Below, one piece after another: positions 55,073-63,596 of a stretch of DNA of 64,000 nt. Every line of letters begins with the position of its first letter. Positions within the stretch are counted from its first letter, which is position 1. The notes under the pieces are model-generated. The model was not told where the DNA came from. It searched no databases and saw nothing but the letters and a program-made list of their open reading frames with translations. This stretch comes from Arthrobacter sp. zg-Y1110 (lineage in GTDB: Bacteria; Actinomycetota; Actinomycetes; Actinomycetales; Micrococcaceae). Both the position numbers and the translations under genes were made by a program. Where the stretch lies: contig NZ_CP104272.1 in NCBI RefSeq assembly GCF_025244865.1, positions 3,286,001-3,350,000 of the forward strand, written 5' to 3'.

Positions 55073-56671
55073 ATGGCCATTGAAGTAACCGACTCCTCGC
55101 CCGCCGAAGGATCGGAACACATCCTGACCCCCGAAGCGCTGGAATTCATCGAGGAACTCCACCGCCGCTTCCGCAGCACCCGCGACGAGCGGCTTGCCGC
55201 CCGCTCCGTCCGCCGCGAGGAAGCCGCCTCCACCGGCCGGCTGGATTTCCTGCCCGAGACCGCCGATATCCGCAGCGGGGACTGGAAGGTGGCCGAGGCG
55301 CCCGCCGCGCTGCAGGACCGCCGGGTGGAAATGACCGGCCCGGCTTCCCCCGCCAAAATGGCCATCAATGCCCTGAACTCCGGCGCCAAGGTCTGGCTGG
55401 CCGACCTTGAAGATGCCTGCACCCCCACCTGGCACAACGTGGTGGATTCGCAGGTGAACCTCTACCGTGCCGCACGCAACGACCTCTCCTTCACCTCACC
55501 CGAGGGCAAGGAGTATGCGCTGCGCACCGATGCCCCGCTCGCCGTCGTCGTAATGCGCCCGCGCGGATGGCACCTGCCCGAAAAGCATGTGCTGATCGAC
55601 GGCGAACCCGCCGTTGGCGCCCTGGTGGATTTCGGACTCCACTTCTTCTCCAATGCCCGGCACCTGCTGGACAACGGACAGGGACCGTACTACTACCTTC
55701 CCAAGATGGAAAGCCACCTGGAGGCACGCCTCTGGAACGACGTCTTCAACTTCTCCGAGGAGTACGTGGGCGTGCCGCAGGGCTCCGTCCGCGCCACCGT
55801 CCTGATCGAGACCATTCCGGCCGCCTTCGAAATGGAGGAGATCCTCTACGAACTGCGCGATCACGCCTCCGGCCTGAACGCCGGGCGCTGGGATTACCTC
55901 TTCAGCATGATCAAGGTCTTCCGTGATGCAGGGAAGGCCTATCTGCTGCCGGACCGGGCCGACGTCTCCATGACTGCACCCTTCATGCGCGCCTACACCG
56001 AACTGCTGGTGAAGACCTGCCACCGCCGCGGCGCCTTCGCCATGGGCGGTATGGCCGCCTTCATTCCCAACCGCCGCGAACCCGAAATCACTGCAAGCGC
56101 ACTGGAGAAAGTGAAGGCCGACAAAACCCGTGAGGCCGGGGACGGGTTTGACGGTTCCTGGGTGGCCCACCCGGACCTGGTGCCCGTCTGCCGGGAGGTC
56201 TTCGACGACGTCCTGGGCGACAAGCCGAACCAGGTGGACCGCCAGCGCGAGGACGTGTCCGTGACGGCCACCGACCTGCTCGATGTCAGCACCGCCGGAG
56301 GCTCCATCACGGAAGCAGGACTGCGGTCCAACCTCTATGTGGCCATCAACTACGTTGCCGTCTGGCTCTCCGGCAACGGTGCCGTCGCCATCCGCAACCT
56401 GATGGAGGACGCGGCCACTGCGGAGATTTCCCGCTCCCAGGTCTGGCAGCAGGTCCGCAACAACGTGGTGCTCGAGGATACCGGCGAGACCGTCACCGAG
56501 GAATTGGTCAGCCGGATCCTGGCCGAAGAAACGGAACGGCTGCGCGGAGAGGTGTCGGACGAAATGTTCACGGGTTACTTCGAGCCGGCCAGCCGGATCA
56601 TCGGGGAGATCAGCCTGTCCAAGGACTACACGGACTTCCTGACCCTGCCGGCGTACGAGCTGATCGACTAG
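55073..56671 (+). CDS. aceB: Malate synthase A
   Basis: A 532-residue glyoxylate-bypass enzyme condensing glyoxylate with acetyl-CoA. WLADLEDACTPTWHNVVDSQ, VVMRPRGWHLPEKHVL (catalytic Arg region), the signature KMESHLEARLWNDVF and GRWDYLFSMIKVFRDAG are present. The length is that of the A isoform, not the 720-residue G form. ATG at 55073 with a GGGAGA ribosome-binding site. No isocitrate lyase gene is in the window. Its TAG stop shares a CTAG tetranucleotide with the convergent hydrolase gene. Confidence 0.95.
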   Translation: MAIEVTDSSPAEGSEHILTPEALEFIEELHRRFRSTRDERLAARSVRREEAASTGRLDFLPETADIRSGDWKVAEAPAALQDRRVEMTGPASPAKMAINALNSGAKVWLADLEDACTPTWHNVVDSQVNLYRAARNDLSFTSPEGKEYALRTDAPLAVVVMRPRGWHLPEKHVLIDGEPAVGALVDFGLHFFSNARHLLDNGQGPYYYLPKMESHLEARLWNDVFNFSEEYVGVPQGSVRATVLIETIPAAFEMEEILYELRDHASGLNAGRWDYLFSMIKVFRDAGKAYLLPDRADVSMTAPFMRAYTELLVKTCHRRGAFAMGGMAAFIPNRREPEITASALEKVKADKTREAGDGFDGSWVAHPDLVPVCREVFDDVLGDKPNQVDRQREDVSVTATDLLDVSTAGGSITEAGLRSNLYVAINYVAVWLSGNGAVAIRNLMEDAATAEISRSQVWQQVRNNVVLEDTGETVTEELVSRILAEETERLRGEVSDEMFTGYFEPASRIIGEISLSKDYTDFLTLPAYELID

Positions 56672-57687
56672 CCCTCGGGCGGGCGGGCCTTGCCGAAGTG
56701 CGGCAGGGCCCGCAGGTAACCGCTCCCCCAGCGGGTGATTGCGTTGTACGCCTGGGCCCGGACCGCCGGTGCCGACAGGAACACGTCGTGCATCGCATTG
56801 GAGATCCGGTCCACGCTCACGGTGGAGCCCAGGGAGAGCGAGCGGTGAGCCACCACGTTGACGTCCAGCACGACGTCGGAGCGCGCCGCATCTTCCGACC
56901 AGCGCGGATGCAGGTAGCTGTTGTCTGACAGCAGCACCAGCACGGGCAGCTGCAGCTGCAGTCCCGCGGCGACCGTTGCCTGGGCGGAGAACACTGCATG
57001 CAGGAAAGCGACCGTGACCGGGAAACCCCGCACGGGACGCCAGTCGGTGTCGTAATGCCATTCCCCGCCGAACGCCGCAGACACCGTCCGGGTGTAGATT
57101 CCGGGGTCAACCGGCGGCAACGGGCGGCGCGGGTGATGCTGTGCCTCCAGGCTGACAAGCGGTGAAATAACCCGGCGGGCCAGTTCCGTGGCCTGGAATT
57201 CCAGCCACGGGCTGTTCAGGATCAGGGCTGCGGCCCGGCCGGGGTGGCGCTGCGCCCAGAGCGCCAGCGTCAGGCCGCCGGTGGAGTGCCCAAGCAGGAT
57301 CAGCGGTCCGGCGTCTGCCGCGTCCTGCCCCATGGCTTCCAGTGCTGCACCCACATCCGCGTCATAGTCGCGGAGGTCCTGGACGTATCCGGGTTCCTCC
57401 CCCGGGCGGAGGCTCCGCCCGTAGTTGTGCAGGTCAAGGGCGAAGAACCGCGCGCCCTGCCCCGCCCAGTAGCGCGCCAGTTCGGTCTGGAAGAAGTAGT
57501 CCGACCAGCCGTGCACGTAGAGGACATCCGGCGTCGGGCCGGACGGTGTTGGGCCCGACAGCGGATCCGGCGGCGTGTAGCGGACCAGGGTGGCAACCTT
57601 GCCGCCGGGCAGGTCCAGGGTCAGCTGGTCGAATCCCTCGCCCAGGATGTCCGGTTCCCACATGCGCCGGGGGCGCGGTTTGCTCAT
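56668..57687 (-). CDS. Alpha/beta hydrolase (monoacylglycerol lipase/lysophospholipase-like)
   Basis: A 339-residue hydrolase without a signal peptide. DVLYVHGWSDYFFQTELARY supplies the oxyanion region, FALDLHNYGRSLRPG follows, and the nucleophile elbow is LLGHSTGGLTLALW (Ser about residue 136). Asp in VLLSDNS and His in ISNAMHDVFLS complete a plausible triad. It resembles lysophospholipases and monoglyceride lipases; the substrate is unassigned. Its start overlaps the stop of the zinc alcohol dehydrogenase gene by four bases, so the two are coupled. Confidence 0.85.
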   Translation of the reverse strand: MSKPRPRRMWEPDILGEGFDQLTLDLPGGKVATLVRYTPPDPLSGPTPSGPTPDVLYVHGWSDYFFQTELARYWAGQGARFFALDLHNYGRSLRPGEEPGYVQDLRDYDADVGAALEAMGQDAADAGPLILLGHSTGGLTLALWAQRHPGRAAALILNSPWLEFQATELARRVISPLVSLEAQHHPRRPLPPVDPGIYTRTVSAAFGGEWHYDTDWRPVRGFPVTVAFLHAVFSAQATVAAGLQLQLPVLVLLSDNSYLHPRWSEDAARSDVVLDVNVVAHRSLSLGSTVSVDRISNAMHDVFLSAPAVRAQAYNAITRWGSGYLRALPHFGKARPPEG

Positions 57688-58829
57688 GCAGAAGCGCCGT
57701 CCGGCTCGAAGCGGATGACCTGGCGGATGGCGAGGCCGTCCGCCAGGGTATCCATGGCCGAGTTGATGTCCTCCAGTGCAATGGTGGAGGAGACCAGTTC
57801 CTCCACCGGCAGTTTTCCCTCCCGCCACAGCTGCGCGTAAACCGGGATGTCCCGGGCGGGAACGGCGGAACCGAGGTAGCTGCCGATGATGGTCCGGGCT
57901 TCGGCGGTCAGCGTCAGCGGCGTGATTTCGGAGGTTTGGTCCGGGGCCGGCAGCCCTACCGTGACGGTGGTACCCCCGGGGGCGGTGATCCGTACGGCCG
58001 TTTCGAAGGCGCGGGGATGCCCGGCAGCCTCGATCACCAGGACGGGGCGGATGCCGGCGTCGAGCGCCTCCTGCGGCGTGTACACCTCGTCGGCGCCGAG
58101 CTCCCGGGCGCGTGCCAGTTTCTCCGGCAATGAGTCAATGCCGATCACACTGTGCACATCCAGGGACAGTGCCGTCAGGAGCGCAGCCATGCCGACGCCG
58201 CCGAGCCCGACGATCGCGACGTCGTCGTCCTTGCCCGGACGGGCCGGGTTCAGCACCGCGCCGCCTCCGGTGAGGACGGCGCACCCCAGCAGGGCTGCCA
58301 CGTGCGGCGGGATGTCGTCATCTACGGGCACCACTGACTTCCGGTTGACCACGGCATGCGTGGCGAAGCCGGAGACGCCGAGGTGATGGCGTACTTCGCC
58401 GCCGTCCGCGGCGGTCAGCCGCATCCCGCCGTCGAGCAGCGTACCGGCATTATTCGCTGCGGATCCCGGGATGCAGGGCATCTTGCCCTCGGTCCGGCAG
58501 CCTGCACATTCACCGCAGCGGGGCAGGAAAGCCATCACCACGCGCTGTCCGACGGCGAGGTCGTCCACGCCCTCGCCCAGCTCCTCCACCTTTCCCGCGG
58601 CCTCGTGCCCGAGCAGCATGGGCAGCGGCCTCACCCGGCTGCCGTTCACCACCGACAGGTCCGAGTGGCACAGGCTGGCAGCCTCGATGCGCACCATGAT
58701 TTCACCGGGCCCGGGCGGCTGCAGCTGGAGGTCCTGGACCACCACCGGCCGGGACTGAGCGTAGGGGCGCGGGGCGCCGATGGTCTGCAGGACCGCGCCG
58801 CGGATGGACCTGGTGCTCTCGGTGCCCAT
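57684..58829 (-). CDS. Zinc-dependent alcohol dehydrogenase (class III/mycothiol-linked type)
   Basis: A 381-residue medium-chain dehydrogenase. The catalytic zinc is held by SLCHSDL and GHEAAGKV, the structural zinc by four cysteines in CGECAGCRTEGKMPC (about residues 105-119); the NAD(P) fold carries AIVGLGGVGMAALL followed by an acidic IGIDSLPEKL, indicating NAD. Overall it resembles class III/AdhC-type enzymes acting on alcohols or formaldehyde adducts. First gene of a two-gene operon with the alpha/beta hydrolase, suggesting ester cleavage and alcohol oxidation in one pathway. Confidence 0.9.
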   Translation of the reverse strand: MGTESTRSIRGAVLQTIGAPRPYAQSRPVVVQDLQLQPPGPGEIMVRIEAASLCHSDLSVVNGSRVRPLPMLLGHEAAGKVEELGEGVDDLAVGQRVVMAFLPRCGECAGCRTEGKMPCIPGSAANNAGTLLDGGMRLTAADGGEVRHHLGVSGFATHAVVNRKSVVPVDDDIPPHVAALLGCAVLTGGGAVLNPARPGKDDDVAIVGLGGVGMAALLTALSLDVHSVIGIDSLPEKLARARELGADEVYTPQEALDAGIRPVLVIEAAGHPRAFETAVRITAPGGTTVTVGLPAPDQTSEITPLTLTAEARTIIGSYLGSAVPARDIPVYAQLWREGKLPVEELVSSTIALEDINSAMDTLADGLAIRQVIRFEPDGASA

Positions 58830-58995
58830 GAACTCTCCCTCGAGTAAATTTCGAACCGGCTTCCGGTCCCTTTCGATACGCCAGCCCTATTCCACCACGA
58901 AGAACCCGGGCCGTCCCGCTGTTTCCACTGCCCGAACCGCCTCAACACGGCATCGGTGCCCGCCCGCCCGCCATTCCACTGGCAAGATTAGGGCC

Positions 58996-59451
58996 ATGAA
59001 TGAGAGTTCCAGGACCGTACCGGCGCTGCCGGACAAAGACACCCTTGCGCTGAAGCGCGCGCTGGCTGCCGGCGATGTCACCGTCTTCGTGGACGGAACG
59101 GCGCTGCGGCTGCCCGACGCCGCCCGGGACGCTGTGCTGGACCTGCTGTCGCGTCTCGCGGCGGGCGCCCCCGTGACCGTGTCCTCGGAGCCGGCGGCGC
59201 CGGTGGATCCGCCGCTTCCGGCCGGATCTGTGCCGCTGCTGACCACTTCCCAGGCGGCCGCTGCCGCCGGCATCTCGCATACCTACCTGCGCAACCTGAC
59301 GGATGCCGGGATTATCCCGGTCCAATACCGCGGTTCGCACCGCCGCATCCGGATGGAGGACGTCCAGGCCTGGCTCGAATCGCAGGCCGCGAGGGCAGCC
59401 AAGGCAGCCGGGGAAGCAACCGCGAACAGCGCGGAGGCTCCCGGCTCCTGA
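58996..59451 (+). CDS. Excisionase/MerR-like helix-turn-helix DNA-binding protein
   Basis: A 151-residue protein. The N-terminal part (residues 15-60) resembles antitoxin-type sequences (LKRALAAGDVTVFVDGTALR). The HTH_17 excisionase fold (about 77-125) contains TTSQAAAAAGISHTYLRNLT, GIIPVQYRGSHRRIRMEDVQ and AWLESQ. In many actinobacteria such proteins are paired with a downstream PIN-domain toxin; here alanine dehydrogenase follows instead, with no toxin gene in the 120-base gap. The ATG at 58996 (MNESSR) is the start. Confidence 0.82.
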   Translation: MNESSRTVPALPDKDTLALKRALAAGDVTVFVDGTALRLPDAARDAVLDLLSRLAAGAPVTVSSEPAAPVDPPLPAGSVPLLTTSQAAAAAGISHTYLRNLTDAGIIPVQYRGSHRRIRMEDVQAWLESQAARAAKAAGEATANSAEAPGS

Positions 59452-59574
59452 TACCGGAAGTCCGCCGGTGGAAAACCGGCTCCCGGTGCCACTGCACGGC
59501 CGTGTGGCGGGGACCTATGCTGGGGATGTGTCGGCGGACACCCCGCCGGCTGACCCTACTGACGGAGCAATACT

Positions 59575-60693
59575 GTGATCATCGGTATCCCCAAGGAAAT
59601 CAAGAACAATGAATTCCGTGTAGCAATAACCGCCTCGGGCGTGCACGAGCTGCGCTCCCATGGCCACCAGGTGCTGGTACAAAGCGGTGCCGGCACCGGC
59701 TCGAACATTACGGACGCGGAATACACCGCCGCCGGGGCGCAGATCCTGGACTCAGCCGACGACGTCTGGGCGCAGGCAGCCATGATCCTCAAGGTCAAGG
59801 AGCCCATTGCCGCCGAATACCGGCATTTCCGGCCGGGCCTGATCCTCTTCACTTACCTGCATCTGGCGGCGGAGCCGGAGCTGACGGCTGCACTGCTGGA
59901 CCGCGGAGTCACGGCGATCGCCTATGAGACCGTGCAGCGCGGCCGGGCCCTCCCCCTGCTGGCGCCCATGTCCGAAGTAGCCGGGCGGCTTTCGGTCCAG
60001 GTGGGTGCGCAGTCCATGATGGCCCCGGCGGGCGGGCCAGGCCTGCTGCTGGGCGGCGTTCCGGGTGTCCGGCCGGCCAAGGTCGTGGTGCTGGGGGCCG
60101 GAGTGGCCGGGACCAACGCGGCGGCGGCGGCCGTAGGCGCCCATGCGGACGTTACGGTCCTGGACATCAATATCGACCGGCTGCGGGAACTCGATGAGCT
60201 GTATGCCGGCCGGATCAAGACGGTGGCATCCAACGCTTTCGAGATCGAGCGGGCCGTGGTGGATGCGGACCTGGTGATCGGCTCGGTACTGGTCCCCGGG
60301 GCACGGGCTCCGAAGCTGGTCACCAATGAGATGGTTTCGCGGATGAAACCGGGAAGCGTGCTGGTGGACATCGCGGTGGACCAGGGCGGCTGCTTCGAAG
60401 ACAGCCACCCCACCACGCACGAAGATCCGACCTTCCGGGTGCACGGCTCCCTGTTCTACTGCGTGGCCAACATGCCCGGTGCGGTTCCGAATACGTCCAC
60501 CTACGCGTTGACCAACGTGACCCTGCCGTACGCGGTTTCGCTGGCCAGCCTCGGTGTGGCCGGCGCCTTTGAGAAGCACCCGGACCTCGCGCACGGGCTC
60601 AATATCGCCGGCGGCCGGGTCACCCACTCATCGGTCTCTGCAGCCCACGGGCTGGAGCTGGCCTCGGAGTGGCCTGATCTGGTGACTTCCTAG
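59575..60693 (+). CDS. ald: Alanine dehydrogenase
   Basis: A 372-residue NAD-dependent enzyme converting alanine to pyruvate and ammonia, and the reverse. MIIGIPKEIKNNEFRVAITA at the N terminus, the substrate-binding Lys in MILKVKEPIAAEY, GAGVAGTNAAAAAVG for NAD and SLFYCVANMPGAVPNTSTYA are all conserved. GTG start with GGAG upstream. The transcript ends at a perfect hairpin shared with the convergent MFS gene. Confidence 0.96.
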   Translation: MIIGIPKEIKNNEFRVAITASGVHELRSHGHQVLVQSGAGTGSNITDAEYTAAGAQILDSADDVWAQAAMILKVKEPIAAEYRHFRPGLILFTYLHLAAEPELTAALLDRGVTAIAYETVQRGRALPLLAPMSEVAGRLSVQVGAQSMMAPAGGPGLLLGGVPGVRPAKVVVLGAGVAGTNAAAAAVGAHADVTVLDINIDRLRELDELYAGRIKTVASNAFEIERAVVDADLVIGSVLVPGARAPKLVTNEMVSRMKPGSVLVDIAVDQGGCFEDSHPTTHEDPTFRVHGSLFYCVANMPGAVPNTSTYALTNVTLPYAVSLASLGVAGAFEKHPDLAHGLNIAGGRVTHSSVSAAHGLELASEWPDLVTS

Positions 60694-60708
60694 CAGTTCC
60701 ACCGGCGA

Positions 60709-60740
60709 CCGTCCGGTCCGCAGCCGTGCGGACCGGACGG
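60709..60740. terminator. Bidirectional hairpin between ald and the AAHS transporter gene
   Basis: CCGTCCGGTCCGCA and TGCGGACCGGACGG form a perfect 14-bp stem with a GCCG tetraloop, 15 bases after ald. U-tracts are weak. Confidence 0.75.
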
Positions 60741-60746
60741 CGGCTG

Positions 60747-62081
60747 TTAATGGACCGGTGCGGCAGCCTTGGGGCTGGGTCCGCGAAGGACCGGCTGGCC
60801 CAGCATGGAAATGATGACGGCGCCCAGCGCCATTGGGATAACGAACAGGAAGTACAGATCTCCGGGCGTCCATCCGCCGTCCATCAGGGAACCGGCAAGG
60901 ATCGGCGAGATGATGGCGCCGATGCGGCCCATGCCGATCACCAGTCCCAGGGCGGTGCCGCGGACCTCGCTCGTGTAATAGGTGGGGCTGATCGCCAACA
61001 TGCCGGCGATGGGCGCATTGGAGCCGAACCCTACCAGCGCTGCCGCGAACAGGGCCCAGCCAAGCGAACCGTTGGTCGAGTTGGCGAACACGACGAAGGT
61101 GGCGGCCCCAATCACGAAGAACACGGCCAGGACCTTGCGCATGGGGAAGCGTGCCCCCAGCAAGCCCAGCAGGACGCCGCCGACAATCGCGCCGACGCTG
61201 AAGAGCACACCTGCGTTGATGCCGTCCTGGGCGGTAAAACCGCTTTCCGCAATAAGTCGAGGGGTCCAGGAGTTCGCGAAGTAGAAGCTCGCCATGAGGA
61301 CAAAGTAGGCCAGGGCCAGCAGGATGGTTCGGCGCGCGTTGTAACCGGTAAGGACATCCGCAAAACGGGATTTGTTCTGCTCGACGGTGACGGATTCCGG
61401 CAGCACATCCACGGCAGGCTGCCCGATGGCCCGCAGGCTGCGGTTGACTCGTTCCAGTGCGCCAGCCGGCCGGCGGGTCAACAGATAGTCGACGGATTCC
61501 GGGAATACCTTCATCACCAGCGGGATCATCAGGAGGGTGACGACGGCGCCGAACAGGAACGCGGAACGCCAGCCGTATTGGCTGATCAGGACACCGCTGA
61601 TCAGGCCGCCGAGGACGCCGCCGATCGGCTGCCCGATGCTGACGAGGGACAGGGCGGTGGATCGGCGCTTGGCGTTGGAGAACTCAGAGGCAAAAACGCT
61701 GATGGTGGACTGGAGCGTTCCAATGGCCACGCCCGTCAGGAGGCGCAGAATCAGCAGCACCGCATAATTCGGGGCGAAGTAGGAGGCCAGCATGCCGGCG
61801 GCGACAATGCAGACGCCGATCAGCAGCGTTTTCTGGCGCCCGATAATGTCGGAGACCGTCGAGACGAAGATGGATCCGACGGCCATGCCCACCAGAGCGG
61901 CGCTGAGCAGGTAGCCCAGCTGTGCACCGTTCAGTCCCCATTCTTCGGCCACATGGCTGGCACTGAAGGCCATGACCAGGACATCGAAGCCGTCGATCAT
62001 ATAAAGGGTGGTGCAGATGGCGATAATAGCCACCTGCCGGGGGCTCATCCGCGAATCTTCGATCCGTTCCTTAATTTGCAC
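60747..62081 (-). CDS. MFS transporter, aromatic acid:H+ symporter (AAHS) family
   Basis: A 12-helix permease of about 444 residues. YMIDGFDVLVMAFSASHVAE in helix 1 is the AAHS signature, with GMAVGSIFVSTVSDIIGRQK in the helix 2-3 loop and VSIGQPIGGVLGGLISGVLI in motif C. The family imports benzoate derivatives, shikimate and related acids. The start is uncertain: GTG at 62081, TTG at 62084 or ATG at 62048. Divergent from a MarR-like gene across a 313-base region, which may regulate it. Confidence 0.87.
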   Translation of the reverse strand: MQIKERIEDSRMSPRQVAIIAICTTLYMIDGFDVLVMAFSASHVAEEWGLNGAQLGYLLSAALVGMAVGSIFVSTVSDIIGRQKTLLIGVCIVAAGMLASYFAPNYAVLLILRLLTGVAIGTLQSTISVFASEFSNAKRRSTALSLVSIGQPIGGVLGGLISGVLISQYGWRSAFLFGAVVTLLMIPLVMKVFPESVDYLLTRRPAGALERVNRSLRAIGQPAVDVLPESVTVEQNKSRFADVLTGYNARRTILLALAYFVLMASFYFANSWTPRLIAESGFTAQDGINAGVLFSVGAIVGGVLLGLLGARFPMRKVLAVFFVIGAATFVVFANSTNGSLGWALFAAALVGFGSNAPIAGMLAISPTYYTSEVRGTALGLVIGMGRIGAIISPILAGSLMDGGWTPGDLYFLFVIPMALGAVIISMLGQPVLRGPSPKAAAPVH

Positions 62082-62397
62082 CAAACAAAGCTAACTGAGA
62101 ACTACGTCACTAAAAGATTCCATGTCGCCGGACGTCGGAATCGTTACGGACCCGGCACCGGCCTAGCAGGCCGCGGCGCCTCCTGAGCCCGCTTGTCCGG
62201 CGTGGATACTTCACAATAGGATGACCATTGGTCAAGACGTGGCCACAGGCTGTTTGCCAGCCGCACCCAACCTTTAAAACCTCCGAGGAACCAGTGCCGT
62301 TTTGCCACGTCTGCCCCCGCGACGCCTTTTTCCTAAGCGCCACTAGCACTCCGATTACGCGCTTGACTGCCAGCCCCCGCACATCCAGGGCCGCAGC
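62082..62397. other. Divergent intergenic region between the AAHS transporter and MarR-like genes
   Basis: No gene is evident. It contains a TGACCA-T-TGGTCA palindrome (62222-62234) and a small GGCCT/AGGCC hairpin near 62160-62172. It must hold both divergent promoters. Confidence 0.5.
62222..62234. promoter_or_regulatory. Perfect palindrome TGACCA-T-TGGTCA
   Basis: A 13-base perfect inverted repeat near the middle of the divergent region; a candidate operator for the adjacent MarR-like regulator. Confidence 0.5.
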
Positions 62398-62889
62398 GTG
62401 ACTGGGGCCCGCGAGGACGAAACAGCTTCAGGCCTTCCATCCGGCCCGAACCCCGCCTCCGGTTCCGAACCCGGCGCGGCACCCGGCTACTTCCCCCGCC
62501 TCCTTTCGGCAGCTGCCCATGTGACCCACCTTGCCTCAGACAGTGCGCTGGAACGGTTCGGCCTGAACCAGGGCAGCTTTCACCTGCTTGGATGCCTTGC
62601 CTCGGCTGCTGCTACGGAAGCCGTGCTGGCCGAGACGACCGGCCAGTCCTCAACGGCTATTCGGAGCGATCTTCTAAACCTCCAGTCCTGCGGATACTCC
62701 GCCCGGGACGGGTCCGGGACCTGGTCGGTTACCGAGGCGGGCGTCAAAGTCATGGAGTGCGCCAATCTGGCACAGGCGGAAGCGACCTTGGACGCAGAGG
62801 ACAGCCAGGAACTGCGGCAGGCGCTACGCGCCCTTATCTCCTCGCTTCGGCTCGAGCAGCCCGAAGGCGGGACGCACCAGGAACCCTGA
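62398..62889 (+). CDS. MarR-like winged-helix transcriptional regulator
   Basis: A 163-residue protein. A Gly/Pro/Ser-rich N-terminal tail (1-32) leads into a helical region, then an atypical winged helix (about 65-115: LAETTGQSSTAIRSDLLNLQ, SCGYSARDGSGTWSVTEAGV). The usual MarR wing DxRxxxLxLT is missing, so the family call is tentative. GTG start at 62398. Divergent from the AAHS gene and separated by one base from the convergent TetR gene. Confidence 0.6.
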   Translation: MTGAREDETASGLPSGPNPASGSEPGAAPGYFPRLLSAAAHVTHLASDSALERFGLNQGSFHLLGCLASAAATEAVLAETTGQSSTAIRSDLLNLQSCGYSARDGSGTWSVTEAGVKVMECANLAQAEATLDAEDSQELRQALRALISSLRLEQPEGGTHQEP

Positions 62890-62890
62890 G

Positions 62891-63481
62891 CTACCCGGGG
62901 CGGGCGAGTGCGCCCACCAGCTCCTCCCACCCCTTCTCCAAGCGGGGCAGGCTCATGCCTTCCTCAGCCCGCAGGTGGAGAAGCAGGCCTGCATCCAGGA
63001 AGGCCATCAACTGGTAGGCGGCGAGTTCCGGGTCCGGAACCGTACCGGCCAGCCGGAGCAGCCCGGCAAGGTGCCGGCGGGCAAGGCTTCGGGATGGATG
63101 CTGGTAGCGGGTCCGGGGATCGACGTCGGCCGCCCGGGCCAGCTCTCCGGTCACGGTCAGCGATGCCAACCGTGCCCGGCCGAAGGCGAGCAGCCGGTCC
63201 CTGGGCGGCGCTCCTGGCCCCAGCGGGGGCGGGCCGAACAGGTAGGCCGTCCGGAAACCCTGCTCGGCATGGTCCAGCAGCGCCTGCATCAAGCCGGCAC
63301 GCGAGCCGAAGCGCCGGAACACCGTCCCCTTGCCCACCCGGGCCCGCTCGGCAAGATCATCCATCGTCAAGGCGTCCGCACCGCCGGCGGCTACGAGTTC
63401 CAAAGCCGCTTCGAGCAGGCGGTGATGATTCCGGGCGGCATCCACTCGGATACCCGCTTGTGATGGTCCTCTCCCGCCCAT
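62891..63481 (-). CDS. TetR family transcriptional regulator
   Basis: A 196-residue TetR protein: DAARNHHRLLEAALELVAAG, then ALTMDDLAERARVGKGTVFR with RFGSRAGLMQALLDHAEQGF (about residues 15-75), followed by a helical effector domain. The start at 63481 (MGGRGPSQ) precedes the normal family opening; a frame to 63649 would overlap the operator and the divergent reductase gene. It most likely represses itself and the FMN reductase through a palindrome 32 bases upstream. Confidence 0.9.
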   Translation of the reverse strand: MGGRGPSQAGIRVDAARNHHRLLEAALELVAAGGADALTMDDLAERARVGKGTVFRRFGSRAGLMQALLDHAEQGFRTAYLFGPPPLGPGAPPRDRLLAFGRARLASLTVTGELARAADVDPRTRYQHPSRSLARRHLAGLLRLAGTVPDPELAAYQLMAFLDAGLLLHLRAEEGMSLPRLEKGWEELVGALARPG

Positions 63482-63513
63482 GCGGGCCAGTGTAGCGCCG
63501 TGGGGAATAAAAT

Positions 63514-63527
63514 CGGACTGTAGTCCG
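63514..63527. promoter_or_regulatory. TetR operator candidate CGGACT-GT-AGTCCG
   Basis: A perfect 14-base palindrome in the divergent region between the TetR and FMN reductase genes. Its size, symmetry and position are typical of TetR operators. Confidence 0.7.
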
Positions 63528-63596
63528 CTTAAGGCCTTGAAGAAGAATCCGTGCCCGTGCCCCCAAGGCGGCGCGGCCAAGACAGGAGTTCCAATT

